Positions 33,290-45,385 of a stretch of DNA of 64,000 nucleotides are shown piece by piece. The DNA is from Allomyces arbusculus (taxonomy: Eukaryota; Blastocladiomycota; Blastocladiomycetes; Blastocladiales; Blastocladiaceae), in assembly GCA_027604705.1 (NCBI GenBank), contig JADHYV010000042.1, positions 1 to 64,000 of the forward strand, read 5' to 3'. A model generated the notes under the pieces. The model ran no database searches and was not told where the DNA came from. It saw only the letters and a list, made by a program, of their open reading frames with translations. How positions within the stretch are numbered: the first letter of the stretch is position 1; the number at the start of each line of letters is the position of its first letter. The translations under genes were made by a program, and so were the position numbers.

Positions 33290-36200
33290 TCAGTACCGAG
33301 CACCGCGCGCCCCACTCGCGGCGGCCCCCGCCGCATCCCCGTCTCGCCCGGCTCGGGCCCTCCCCGCCGCCCCACCCGAGGACGACGATGCCGACGACGC
33401 GCGCCACCTCCCAAACCTTACGCGCGCCGCGAGCCCCGCGAGCCCGGCCACGACCGACGATGACACCGACGTCTTGGGCCCGCGTGACGTGCGCGGCGCC
33501 GCCTGCGCCTGTGCCAATTCCTCGTCATCCGCGGCCAACGCCTGCTCTAACACCCCCACATCCATTGGATTCACCACGTCCGGCTCGAGCGGCGCCGGCT
33601 CTAGGTCATCCACCATCCACGCGCCACCTGCGGCCGCCGCAGCGACGACTGACGGAGCCGGGGAGGATCCCGCGGGTACGGGTACCGACGATGACGGGGT
33701 TGACGCGGCTAAAGTCGGGAGGGTGACCGACATGGACGTGGCGGACAATGCTGGCTCGATCCCGGCAGGTAAAGTGTGGGCCTCAGCCGCGGGCGCGAGG
33801 GAGGTCGATGCGGATGCTGACCCGGCTTCGTCCCAGTCAAAGTATGATCCGGACCGCGCGCGCGTGCGTCTTGGTGTGGTGCCAAACAGGAGCATCGAGT
33901 CGTCGGCTGCAAGCGGCGCGTCGTAGGGGAGTGGGGCGGACCGGAGCGGCGGCGCACTCGCCGCGCGCGGGTGCGTGAAGTTGCCGTACGTCGGGGTTGG
34001 CATCGGGGTTGCGGCTGCGGTTGTCGTGGGCGTAGCCGTCGGGAACCACTTGGGCCGCGTCGCGGCAGTCGCCTTGGCCAAGTCGCTTGGAGACGGTCGT
34101 GGATCAAGTAGCGGCGGGAGCCGCCGCATCGCAACCAGTGCGCGGATCGGGCCCTTGGTCGGCAAGCCGCCACGTAAAACGTCGTACACGTCGTACCGTT
34201 CCACGTCCACGTCTGGGTCCCACGCGGCCAAATCCTCTTCCGGCTCCTCTTCCAGCTCCTCCTCCTGCTTCTCATCATCAGTCTCATTGTGCACATCATG
34301 CAGTCGGCGGCGAATCGTATCACTGGCTCCGACCTCGGCGCGGGTCGTCCACTCGGCGTCCTCATCAATCCGCGCCCCAACGGCCCCATGCACCGTATGC
34401 CGGTGCACGTGCCGCGGCCTTGGCAGTGTTGAGACGCTCCCCGTCGGCACCGACCCCATTGACATGCGCTGCCCTGCACTCCTCCCGACAGTCCCGGGCC
34501 GCAACAAACCGGCCATCATGTGCCGAAACGACGTGACCGACGAGGATCGCTCGCGAGGCTCGGCCCAAGGGGCCTCAATTGGAGACATTGGCGTCTGCGG
34601 CGGCGTATCGATCCTTCCACCGCCTGCAGCGGTCACGAGCGACGGGGCAGAGACCGACGACGGAATTCGTGCGGCACGCGCGGCACGGGTGGAACGGACT
34701 GTGTCATTCCCGGACCCGACGCCGCCGCGGGACCCGAGCGTGAGACTCGTGCGGAACGAAGCGCGCTTGCCGTCGGCAGTTGCTGAAGACGCGGGCGCCG
34801 ACGTGGCGCGCTGTCTCGATCTACGCCGTGCGCGTTGCGCAGCGACCAACTCGGCCACCTGCTCGTCGGCCGCGCGATCGGCCTCGGCCGTCGTCACAGC
34901 CGTCGGCGTCCCAAACAACACGGCGATCCGCTCCTGTTCCGAATGCCAGTGTGGGCGGCACAGCCGGTACTCGAGCGGCAGTCGCGCGTCCCCCTTGGCG
35001 ACCACCCGGTGCCGGCGCACACACTGCGCGATGTACGGGCCATGACAGAAACTGCACTGCTGGTAGGCGCACAAGTGCGCGGCCAAATCGCGCGGTAGCT
35101 GCGCCAAATCGACGACCGCGTTGGTGCGAATCAGCGTCCTTGCCACCATTTCGCGCAACGACAGAATCCCCGTCCAGTGCTTGTCGTCCGACGCCTCAGG
35201 CAAACCGAGCTCGTCGTTGGTCGGGCGAATCGCAGCGAGTGCCGCAGCCGCCGCGGCGCGCCGTGAGAGCGTGCGCGGCTGGTGGTGGTCGCCACCGCCG
35301 GCAGCGTGCGCGTGTGCGGCGAGCCCCGCACCGAGATCCGCGGGTAGTCCCGGCGGCAGCGGGAGTCCCGCACCGGGAGCCGGCGCGGCCACGTCGTTCT
35401 CCGGATCGATTCCGAGCGGCATGACGCGCCCGGGGGCCGCGGCCGCGGCCCGTGCAGACCAGAGCGGGCACCCGCGCGTGCGCACTTTGCGTAAATGTTT
35501 CAGGGTGGCGAGTTCCGCGGGCAGGACGCGCAGCGGATTTTCCGAGACGTCGAGCGTGACGAGCGCCGTGAGTCGGCCGACTTGTGCAGGAAGTGCCGTG
35601 AGCCGGTTGCGGTCGGCCTTGAGGACGTGCAACCGGCGCAGGCGGCCGATGGAGTTGGGCAGATCGGTGAGCACGTTTTGCGAGACGTCGAGCTCGATGA
35701 GGTGCGCGAGGTGGCCGATCGTCGTGGGTAATTGGGAGAGTTGATTTTTGGCAACAGAGAGAACCGTGAGGTGGGTCAGGTACCCGATTTCGCGCGGCAG
35801 ACGTGTGAGCGAGTTGCAACAGCTAACATGGAGGGCAAGTGACCGGGGATATGTTAGCCGTGCGCAAACTTGTGGGGTAAAAGGAGACACGTCAGCGCCG
35901 CCAAGCCAAAAACGTACAGCTGCAGCACCGACGCGTTACGCAGCATCGCGAGCGACGGCGTCAGTTCGACCAGGTCGCGCGAGCACAGGCCGACATTGAC
36001 GGTATTTTCAAGCTCGCTGAGCAGCAGCGGCACTTCGTCCGGGAAAACCGGCACGGTCCCCGGCGGGAACAGATCGACGGGGTTCCCGTCCTCGTCGACG
36101 ACGAGCATCGTCGTGCGTTTGGACCGGCTCATGGTCCCGCCAAGCCCACGCAACGTCGTCGACTCGAACGCCGTTGCTGGAAACACGGCGCCGCCGCGAC

Positions 36201-36561
36201 GCATGAGAGTAGCCCCGGGCGGTGGAGAGCCCATCCCAGGCGCGGTCGTGGGCGTGGCTGCGGGCGTTGGGGACCGGAAAACCAGGTCCGGGTCCTCGCC
36301 AGGGCTCGGGTCGAGTGTCTGCCACGGCAGGAGCGCCAGGACGGCGTCGACGGGCACCAGCGCGGCGCTGTCCAGGTGCGCGAGCGCCTGGCGCAGGGGT
36401 GGCGGGAGTTGGGCAATCGGGACGGGCAGTGCGGCCGGTCGCGGGCGTGCAGCGGCAGCCTCGACGATCATTTGCATGACGTTGCGTTCCATGGCGGTGT
36501 AGGCGCGCCAGGCGACGACGTGCGACGCCGGGTGGTCGCCGCGCGACATGCCGTGGCCCAT
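33290..36561 (-). CDS. leucine-rich repeat protein with Cys-rich cap and long disordered tail
   Basis: This two-exon gene (intron 35823-35917) encodes 1058 residues from the ATG at 36561. The first ~200 residues are mostly disordered. Then come about six Shoc2-type repeats (LTRLPREIGYLTHLTVL, LSQLPTTIGHLAHLIEL, LTDLPNSIGRLRRLHVL, LTALPAQVGRLTALVTL, LRVLPAELATLKHLRKV). After a spacer lies a Cys/His segment (CAYQQCSFCHGPYIAQCVRR, then YRLCRPHW) of the CxxC-PY type found after LRRs in other fungal proteins. The remaining ~600 residues are low-complexity, with an acidic EEELEEEPEEDL block and many Ser/Pro/Thr. It is probably a scaffold or signalling protein; its partner is unknown. Confidence 0.8.
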
Positions 36562-38419
36562 GGTTGGCTGGTGGTCTGGTTGGCCGTGCGCGAAAGTCGT
36601 CGGTTGTGGGTAGCGCCGTTTGGCTGTCGCGTAGTGGTCGGTCAGTGTTGTTGTTGGGTGCGCGTGCGTGCAGCAGCGGGCGCAAAGTCGGGAGAAGCAA
36701 GCGCTGTGCGCAACCGAGGCAGGCGCCAAGAGCAACGTTGCGGCCGGCGAGCGTGCGTGGCGAGCTGGCGCGCGGGGTGGACCGGACGGTTTGGTCGGGC
36801 AGGAGCGTTGTCGGGTGCCGAGCTGAGAGTTGAGGGGGCGCCTCGGTCGTTTCTCTGGCGAGTGTCGCGGCGCCTCCGGCGCGAGGGCGTGGCAGCGGCG
36901 GGCGTGGGAATGCGGCAAGTTGCGGCCGCGCGGCGGGGGCGGGGGCGGAGCGTCGCGGTGGTGCGGTCGTCCTCGCATCAACGGCAAGGTCGATGCAGGG
37001 TGCGGCCGCGTCAGGGGGGTGGTGCGGTCGAGGATCGACCACGTCGATGCCGCCCGGTGGTGTCGCTGGCAACCAAGGCTGGTCGCTCGCAAGAGATGCC
37101 AGCACAACCAACTCGGCACCAGCTTGCGCAAAGCATCCGCAAATAAAAGACAGCATGCGCGCGGCCGTCGCACCAGCGCTGGGAAACGGCGGGAAAGCGG
37201 CGCGCAGCCAGCCAGGCCACCACTTGCCTTGCCCGCGCTCAAGCGCACGCAAGGGACCTCGACGAACATTGCCTGTGCGACGTCGTGAAGTTGGACGTCG
37301 TCCACGCTGGCCACGCCACGGGGATCCAGTCCAGGTTCAGCAAGGTCCAGGCATGCCATGCCCACGCACGGGGCCCCAGAGGCAGGCGGGGCCCGACGGG
37401 GCCCTCCCAGCACCATGGCTGCAACTCGAGGGTCGTCAGTGGCCGGGCAGAAGCCTAGCCCCATGCGGTCTATTTTGTTTCCTGCTGCCATGCCTTGCTC
37501 GCTTCCGGGCCCGTTTGCTCGCTACCATCCGACTACCTATCGACAATCTGGTCCATCGGAGAAACAAGGCCATCTCACGCAATATTTCTTTAACACGCGG
37601 GGGCAGTCGTATGCGACAGAATCGCACCAGCAAGCTCGAATCCATGGCGCCCAACGCGACCTGGCGCTGACGCAGCCGTCTCATCGAGCAGATGCCGGAT
37701 CGACATTGAGACCGAGAATAAGGACCACGTATGGCACGGCGCGCAGCTCGCGACAAGAATACGGTGGACGTCGCGGCGCGAGACACGTTGCTCGCGCAAT
37801 CGGCACCAGAAAACGCACGGCATCACAAATCTCAGGGTGTTGTTCGCTTCCACTTGCGTCTGGCGGGGCTTTTTGACATGAGCCCTGCAGAGAAATTGCC
37901 CACGACCGAAACGGTTCTTCATCGTTTTCGGCCTCTTTCGTGTTGGCGCCCGGCCAAGGGCAAGTTCGATTTTCGTCCAGATTCACAGATAGCACGGAAC
38001 GGGAGATACATATTGGCGTGGCAGACACTCCTTTGCTCTTTATTTTGGTTGAGAGAACATGCTTGTACTTTCGACAAATAATAGATCCTCGACGGTGCCA
38101 CGCGGAACCGAAACAAGACCAACTAGACCGCTCCAACAATCCGTCAGCGCAGGAAATGGATCGTGCAATTGTATACAAAAAGTGCAAATGGGGACCGCAT
38201 AGGGTCGATCAAAACGCAAATGGGTCGAAACACCAAATTACAAAGTAAACGAATGAAAACGCGCGACTCGGTCGATGCGCCGTGAACCCGCCACGCGAGA
38301 GTATATCTAGACCTTGTCACCACGGCGCGGCCTGGCTGCCGTGGGCGTGTATGTATGTCGCGTCGCGGAAATCACCTGACCACACCCGTCACGCCACGTC
38401 GTGCCGAACCCGACACCAT
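36562..38419. other. intergenic, no gene seen
   Basis: This 1.86-kb stretch lies between the LRR protein start and the chitinase gene end. Many overlapping open frames arise from the high GC content near 36.6-37.3 kb, but none has an ATG-led frame with recognisable features. From about 37.9 to 38.25 kb the DNA is less GC-rich. Confidence 0.4.
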
Positions 38420-40361
38420 TTACAGGGCGAGCGCGACCGCAGCGGCCAGTACCGCCGCGACCGTGATCCAACCGGCCGTGGTGACAACGCGCGGTTCCGC
38501 GGACGACGCGTTCCCACCCGTCTTACCCGACTGTTGCTCGCCGCCGGCCAAGTCGGAGCCCGACACGGCGTTCCCGACATTCGCCGAGCTGTTGGTCGTG
38601 GGCAAGTTGACCGTCGGCGGTGGGACATAGTCGCAGCGCAAGTTGCAGTACTGCGACGAGTTCATGCAAAATTTCGACGACCGAATCGGCGCCGTCGAGA
38701 CCGGATACACTTTGTTGATCGCCGTGAGCATCGACTTGTCGTCCTCAAGCAAGTCCTGGTTCGAGTTCCACAGCATCACGCCACCGTAACCCTGTTGCGC
38801 GGCCCACTGCGACTTGGCGGCGACCGTCTGCGGCGAGTCCAAGAACCAGACGGTCGAACCGTTAAAATACACGTTGGTGACACGCTTCGGGTCATAGACC
38901 GACTTCCACGCCGACTTGGGCGCCGTGAACTGCGTCATAAGCGTGTTGTACGCCGTGGGCGTCGTCATCGGCACCGACTTGCCGAGCGCAAACCCGAGCC
39001 CGGGAATGTTGTCGCGGAACGGCCCCTGTGCATTCAACCCGGACCACCCGATCCCGTACAGCGGAATGCCCATGACGAGCTTCGACTTCGGGAACCCGCT
39101 CGCCAAGAACGTGGCGAGGCCGCGCGCAACCGTGTTGGCCTGTTCCTCGGGCGTGTCCTCGGGTGCCGGCAGCAGGGCTGCGCCGGGCCGCGTGCGCACT
39201 TGGTTGTGCTGGTACTCATAGGCCATGACGAGACCGTAGTCGAGCACCGATGCGAGCCGCGCCCACGCCGACTTGGATCCGGAAAAGACAAAGCCCGTGA
39301 GCGCCGCCGTCAGTTCCCAGTCCTTGTGGCCCTTTTGCGCCCAGTAGGCCTTGGTCTCCTCGAAAAAGGCGGCAAGGTTGTCGTGGTCGTTGGGACGGTA
39401 GGACCAGTTCGGGTACTCGGTCTTGTCCTTCTGCGTCGCGGGGAACTCCCAGCTGGAAGAAAGAAATGTTAGAGAAGGGCTCAAAAGGGTGGAACGGTCG
39501 TGGTCGCGGAGTGGAAATGAACGTACTCGATGCTGTTTGAGGAGTGGGACGGATAGTTGGGACCGGCCGAGATTTGGTCAGACAAAGGCATTGCCACACG
39601 GTGGAGAAGGTCAAGAACACAACGTACTCAAATCCATCAAAGCCGTAAGTCTCCATGAGCGTCGTGGCGGTCTGGATGGCCTTGGCGCGCGCGGCCTGCG
39701 ACGCAAACACGTCCGAGAAGTTATCTGACCAGACCCACCCGCTACAGGCACGCGAAACACATCTTGAGTATTATGAAATTCCCGGCCTCAACTGCCCAAT
39801 GAGAACGTACCCCGTCGACATGATCAGCTTGAGGTGCGGGTACTGCTGCTTGAGCAAAAACATTTGGTAGAGCTCGCCTTTGAGGCACTGGCCCGAGCAC
39901 GCGCACTTGCCGCGGTCATTGTGCCCAAACTCGCGCGCTGTCGCCTGGTTGACATAGTCGATCTTGGGCGCGCCCGGGCGAATCGGCGGGCCCTGCAGCG
40001 TAATTGTGCCGTCCTTCCAAATGTTGGCAAAGGACCAAATGACGTGCGAGACTTGGTTGCCGGGAACTTCCCACGGCTTGACGCCCGTGTCGGCATAGTA
40101 GTAGTAGGAGAAGACGAGGTTCTTGGGGCCCGACGGGGTCGCGGCGGGAGCTTCAGCGGGTTGCCCGTTCGTGGCGGCAGGTGCCGCGGGCGCGGCCTTG
40201 GCCGGTTGGTTCGCGGGCGGTGCAGCCGCAGCTGGCGAGGGCGCTGCCGCGTTGGTCGGCGGCACGGTCGCAGCGAACGAGGTGCTGGCAACGAGCACGA
40301 GCGCAATGACGGCAATGGCGAGCCACCGCTCTAGAACTGAGAGTGAAGCGATGGCCGTCAT
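38420..40361 (-). CDS. GH18 chitinase, secreted and GPI-anchored, with a 6-nt microexon
   Basis: This four-exon gene encodes 567 residues; introns are 39742-39810, 39533-39627 and 39453-39526. The ATG at 40361 opens a signal peptide (WLAIAVIALVLVASTSFAA), followed by an Ala/Pro-rich linker. The GH18 barrel starts at LVFSYYYYADTG, contains LIMSTGGWVWSDNFSDVF and has the catalytic motif DGFDIDWEFP (residues 219-228), with the acid Glu226. The motif is only complete when the microexon CATCGA at 39527-39532 is included. Later blocks are MAYEYQ, LVMGIPLYGIGW and the WNSNQD region. A Cys-containing segment, a Ser/Gly/Asn-rich stretch and a C-terminal hydrophobic tail (WITVAAVLAAAVALAL) indicate a GPI anchor. 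It probably remodels wall chitin. Confidence 0.9.
39527..39532 (-). other. 6-nt microexon of the chitinase gene
   Basis: The minus strand reads ...CAAACAG|CATCGA|GTACGT... with consensus acceptor and donor on either side. Splicing GGATTTGA + CATCGA + CTGGGAG restores Asp-Ile-Asp-Trp-Glu in frame. Without it the frame is kept, but the D-x-D of the active site is lost. Confidence 0.85.
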
Positions 40362-41502
40362 GATGGTCGATGATGACGGGCGCGCGCAAGCGGGTCGATC
40401 AATCGAATTGCGTGCCGGTGGAGAGGGTAGAGAGCGTGAGCGCGCAGCGGGAAAACGAGCCGCTCTAGTCTGTCTCCAGAAATTCAAGGTGAGCGGGCGT
40501 TGGTTGGCACAATTTGTCGACACAATCTGCTGCAGCGAGCGCGTCACCAGCGCCGGCGGTCCTTTCCCCGTGGGACCCGTACCAATCGTCGGATACAGAC
40601 CGAATGGTCGCGACGACGTTGAGCGCGCGGTTGGTGGAGAGCGAGAGGAAGAGCGTTAGCGGCGTCGTCGAGCGTCCAAATGCCGAGGCAACACCACAGA
40701 ATTGTCCACGGCGCCGGAATTGGTGCGGGGGAAGGCAGCAGGAAGCGCGCACGCGTGCTGGCGGAGATGGATGGATTGGGCGTGCGGTTCCTGGCAGGGC
40801 ACCCACGAGGAGGGTGCGCGCGTGGACGTGGTGAGATGAGCAGAGGAGGGGAATGAGAGGCTGTATAGTGGTGCTCTTGTTGGTCGCGGCAATGAATTTG
40901 GTCGGCGTGGCGACCGAAGGCGGGGAAGACGTGCGTGTGAAGGCCGATTGTTCACCACCAGACGTACTGCGAAAAACGGAAACGCCGAAGGCCCGAAACG
41001 GGCCGTAAAGCGCCGAAAGCGGGGCGTTGCGCCACCAATGAAGTCGCCGTGGCTTGCCCTCTTGCCCTGCCCCGGAAAGGACCCGTTTCTTACGCCTCTT
41101 TCGCCAACTTTCGCGTAGGCCAGGAACCTGCAGGCATCACGCGCCCCTCATGCAGACCTGCGACAGCCTTGGCAGGCCAGGCAGGCGCGCCGGCCCCACC
41201 GCAAGTCACCGCAACGGCGGTCGCTTCGCTCCCTGCACGACTGTGCTCTTCCCACTTCGCGAAACGGCCTCGCGTCTCCCTGCACGATATCGCCAAGGTC
41301 GCCGCTGCCAACGAGCCCGACTTGGCGCACCCGAACCACGACGGTGGCCGACGAGGCCCGCAGCTGCCCAGCTCTCGGTCCGCCAACGCCAGCACACCCA
41401 ACAACGCTGCCACGGCATCCGATCCGCTTTCAACTGCTCGCAGACCCTCGACTTGTACCCGTAACCCGCTCGCTCTCATCGCTCCGTCGCCAACATATCG
41501 CC
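40362..41502. promoter_or_regulatory. divergent intergenic region
   Basis: These 1.1 kb lie between the chitinase start (-) and the membrane-protein start (+). They are GC-rich with many shadow frames. No repeat or RNA gene is recognised. Confidence 0.35.
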
Positions 41503-42582
41503 ATGGGCCTGTTTACGATTCTTGCCGTCCCGGTCGTGTGGGGGTTTCGTGCTCTGGTAAGCTCGACATCGTGCACGATTGTCGCCCACCTCGGCTCACG
41601 AGCCCAAGATGCGCCCGCTCCGTTTCTTGTCGTAGTGGACATCCAACAAGTACACCGAGCCGCCAGCAACGCCCTCGCAAGCGCCGCCAAAAGAGGAAAA
41701 ACCCATCGTCTCGGCGCCCATGGCCACGTTCCAGCTCGTCACGAGCGTGCTCGGCCTCGTCATGGATACGCTGACGCTCCTGACGCTACGACCTTCGGCC
41801 GTCACCTCGTCGCTGCTCGACTCGACCCAGGCGCGCGCACGCGCACTCTTCCCAGACCTTGTCTACACGGGCACGCCCATCATCCCGGCCGTTTACTGGA
41901 CCTATTTTGGTCTGCTCATTGGCGCCGTCTTGTTCAACTGGTTTGCCTCGACTGGGCTCGTCGCCAACCGCCTGCGCCGCAATAATCGCAAGAATCGGTT
42001 CAACCAATGGTTCCACGACCCGGAGCCGATTGGCATCAAGTGGATGACGGCCCTGATATTGGTCTTGTGTGGCGCGAGCGTCGCCAACTTGAGCATCTTG
42101 CAATGCCGCGCGTTTGGGTGGGTGTGCCTGTCGGCGCCGATTGAGCGTGATGGTTTCTGGCGCGACTTGACGCGTTTCGGCGTTCTGCAGGCGATTGCGG
42201 TGTGTATTTGGTTTCGCTCGCGTCTCGACCGTTCGTTCATCCATGGCTGACGTGCGACTTTGCTTGGCTTATGTAGAACTTGGCCAAACTCGGCCTGCAA
42301 ATTTTCTTCCGCGTGCAGTTCAGCAACCTATGGCCGCTCATCACGCAGGCCAACCTCATGTTCTCGTCATGGTCGAACGCCATCACCATCACGACCATTG
42401 TCTTTTCCAGCATCACGACGCTCGTCAACTTGCTCGTCACGGTCCTTACGCTGGTCTCGCGGCCACCGCCCGAGTACGACGAAATTGAGACACCCGCACC
42501 AACGCCTCCGCCGTCGCGGCTACAGCAGGCGGTGCAGCGCCTCGAGGGCTACTTTGGGTGGGTGCGCGGCCAGGACGGGTAG
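41503..42582 (+). CDS. polytopic membrane protein, unknown family
   Basis: This three-exon gene (introns 41557-41635 and 42200-42276) encodes 307 residues in a continuous frame. The ATG at 41503 starts a first hydrophobic helix (MGLFTILAVPVVWGFRAL) that ends at a GTAAGC donor. A Pro-rich loop follows, then about five more membrane segments, including FQLVTSVLGLVMDTLTLLTL, TPIIPAVYWTYFGLLIGAVL, WMTALILVLCGASVANLSIL and AITITTIVFSSITTLVNLLV. The tail is soluble and proline-containing. I do not recognise the family. A decayed inverted paralogue lies at 24781-25745, so the gene belongs to at least a two-member family here. Confidence 0.75.
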
Positions 42583-42949
42583 AACATGAGGCGGTGCAAA
42601 AGTGTTTTTGAGTCGCGTGTGGTTTGTTATTGTTGGTTTGGGCATTCCTTGGCCGTGTAGCTGCTGTTGTTGTGATCGATACGTTTTTGACTAAATCTAA
42701 TACATACCATTGGAGACTGGTGCGCGATGTCTTGACTCGCAAGAACGCATCAGCGGCAACATGAATCTTTCCCTTGTCGCCGGATCATCCACCGCGACTC
42801 ACGCACCCGTCGTCAGCATCGCACCGCATCTTTCAGGTTGTTCAAGGAAAACAGTGACGGAAGTCGCGGCTCTTGCAAGCTCGACGGCGCAGGTGTAAAA
42901 TGTGGAGCCATCCGTGTTTGTCTCGTCACAGCGTCGCACCACGTCTCAC
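42583..42949. other. intergenic, no gene seen
   Basis: This is 3' flanking DNA of the membrane-protein gene. It is T/G-rich to about 42700, and nothing else is recognised. Confidence 0.35.
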
Positions 42950-44317
42950 TTTGAATCGCGTATCCGTAAACTTGATGGAGTCGACAACACGGCTACCGTC
43001 ACCGTGATCATCCATTCTCCCCGTCGTACCTCACAAATCTTCATGGCGAGACCGACACATCCACCTCCGCACACTCGACCCTGAAGCTGGATGCGCTGCC
43101 AGTTGTTGTCTTGACCGCCATCCGCGTCGTTGTGAACCGTGCAGACCGCGAGACACTTTCGCACCTGGCTCCCGTCGCTCCACGTCTCTTTGGGCCCACT
43201 GTGGGTGCGTTATTGCACGATTATTAGGTCGTCTTAGCTCTTTGGAAGTAGCATTGGGCGACCTGGAACACGCGGGCGAAGACTCTGTGACCTGTGAGGC
43301 TCTCAAAGCAATTCTGCCAAAGCTCACCCATCTCAAGTTCTTTGCGCTTGGCAGCGTTCAAGTTGTCTATATCATGATCTATCCCGTGCTGCATGCTCTC
43401 AACTGTGTCCGCGCGTGCGCGCCAGCATACTGCATGTCCGTGTCACTGACGATGACGGCGATATTCCATTCCTCAATCGGTTTGGCGCGTCTTGTTCCCG
43501 TGAACCTGGGCAAGTTCTTATTGGCCGTGTATTGTACTGACGCTGGTCTTCGTTTCGGTCATGCCAAACTGGACGGCCTCCCGCCCGTGACACGCGAGTT
43601 GACCCTGGGATTATCGATCTGGTCGGCGACGATTGGTTATGAGCTGCTCCTTGCGCCAGCGCTCACGTATCTGACCGTCGTTTCGCAAGGCATGAGCCTG
43701 TCAATCCTTCACGAGCCCATCCTCCACCTGCCCAGCACCCTTCTCCACCTGGCGCTGTCATCGTGGGCGCTGCAGCATTCTGGATGTCTCACGTCTCGTG
43801 CGCCGCATGCCGCCAGAACTCCATTCTCTAGCCATGTGCACCTGCGCGCTTATGGATGATGATTTGGAGCCGCTTGTGACTCCGGCTGGCCCTTGACACT
43901 CGTGCATCTGGACGGCGGGAGTGCCTGTAAATGTTACCGCCAACATTTCCACTGCGCCTGCACACGTTGGATTTGAATGGGAATCGGCGCAACACGGATG
44001 ATGTGGTGATTGAATGGTGGGCCCTCCCACCGACGATTTGGTACTTGGGCTTCAGCGAGACCAATACTTTCAATGAATTGGCGCCCATTCTACTTTCCGA
44101 ACTGGGAGCTGGAACACCTCCAAAACCTCCCCAGCTCAAATCTTTGAACCTCACTTTCTCGCCACCCAGCAATTGCATCCATTCGCCTTTGCCCCATGGC
44201 AGGGCATTGTTTGGTCCTTCTGATGCAAAGCAGCAATGGTTCAAGAGTTGCACACAGGCCAAGAAAAACGAAATTTTGTGTTGGACCAATGACATGTCCA
44301 TGTCGCCCGCATCATAG
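42950..44317 (+). pseudogene. F-box/LRR-family gene, probably decayed
   Basis: An F-box-like segment (LDALPVVVLTAIRVVVNRAD, then LSHLAPVAPRLFG) lies at 43087-43200. LRR pieces follow: LEVALGDLEHAGEDSV, LPKLTHLKFFALGS, LPPVTRELTLGLSIW, LPSTLLHLALSSW, LRLHTLDLNGNRRNT and LPPTIWYLGFSETN. It ends with HGRALFGPSDAKQQWFKSCT and a stop at 44317. These pieces occupy at least four frames. The only junction resembling splicing (43205-43227) would need a 23-bp intron, and no ATG is in frame with the F-box. It is therefore more likely a pseudogene than an intact gene. Confidence 0.55.
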
Positions 44318-45385
44318 GTTTTTGAATGCACAATTATGTCAAATTACGTTTTGCCATTGCTCACCATTCTTTCGCCTGTCTTGCGTGGCTCGTCAAATTG
44401 GAGGCAGATTGATGTAATCTTGGGCAAGTCATTTCTGCGCACTCGCTTTTCCATCAATTGTGCTTGGGGATGAGCAAGCTATCCCTTTATAGTAATCGCT
44501 TCCTCGGCTATCAACGAGCGTCAGCTCTCAAAAAGACGTGTTCAGGTTATTTCGGCCAATGGGGTGAACAGTCCAAGTCTTCCAAGCCTTGGGCCATTGT
44601 GGAAGAGGAAGAGCTTGGGCGACAAACTTCTAGAGGCAAAAGTGACGCTTGAAGTGAGCCTATCTTTGCCTCTCTTTACTTGCCATTGTCTTACATCAAG
44701 TACCACCTTCGGAAATAGAACAAACCCTCAATATAAACACGAGCATGAATTCGAATCTTTGAGATGCGGTATGTTGACTTGCACCCTAACCTCTTCACTC
44801 ATGAGATTTATCTGAAACTGCTGCTGCAAGTAGGTTCCTTCCACACCAAGATCCAGGCAGCCAAAAATTAACATTACGTCACACCTTGAGCTCAAGAGCA
44901 TATCAACGTACTGCGGCCAATATCATTTTGCAACATGTACCTTGATTATGCGCCACCACACGTCCGACCTGTGGTGCAGATAATCAGCCAGAAAGTCCAG
45001 TTCTCCTGTCCTGGCCCTGCTGGTCATACACTGTAACCAATGGATGTCCCCTGCAACTTGCAAACAGAAAACTAACGCCTTGCAAAACATTCCCCTAGCC
45101 CATCAGCGCCAAGCTCAAGCTCCAACTGTGTGCAATCTCACCCTCACCTTGTTCTACCCATTATGGCAGTCACAATCAATGCGCAAAGCCTCTTGAATCT
45201 AGCAACAGTAACTCCGACAATAAACGTCGTGCTGGGTGCTGGAGCATCATCAGGATGTTTTTGTCCATCGCCCGCCTGAATCGGATTGATACAAACTGGT
45301 AATGAGCTGTTCTTGGTTGAACCTTTGTCTGTCCCTGTGAGGATGAGGCAGATGTGAGAGCGGTGCATGGGCGCGCACTGATTCA
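44318..45385. other. AT-richer intergenic tract
   Basis: No gene is recognised. Base composition is clearly lower in GC than in the flanking genes, as in the other decayed tracts. Confidence 0.4.

Noticed and set aside
33975-35045. 356-codon plus-strand frame
   Set aside because: It is antisense to the LRR protein's disordered tail, and its low-complexity Ser/Arg content is typical of a shadow.
38420-40361. Chitinase as a catalytically dead lectin-like protein, because the exons seen first lack D-x-D
   Set aside because: The 6-nt microexon with perfect splice sites restores the full active-site motif.
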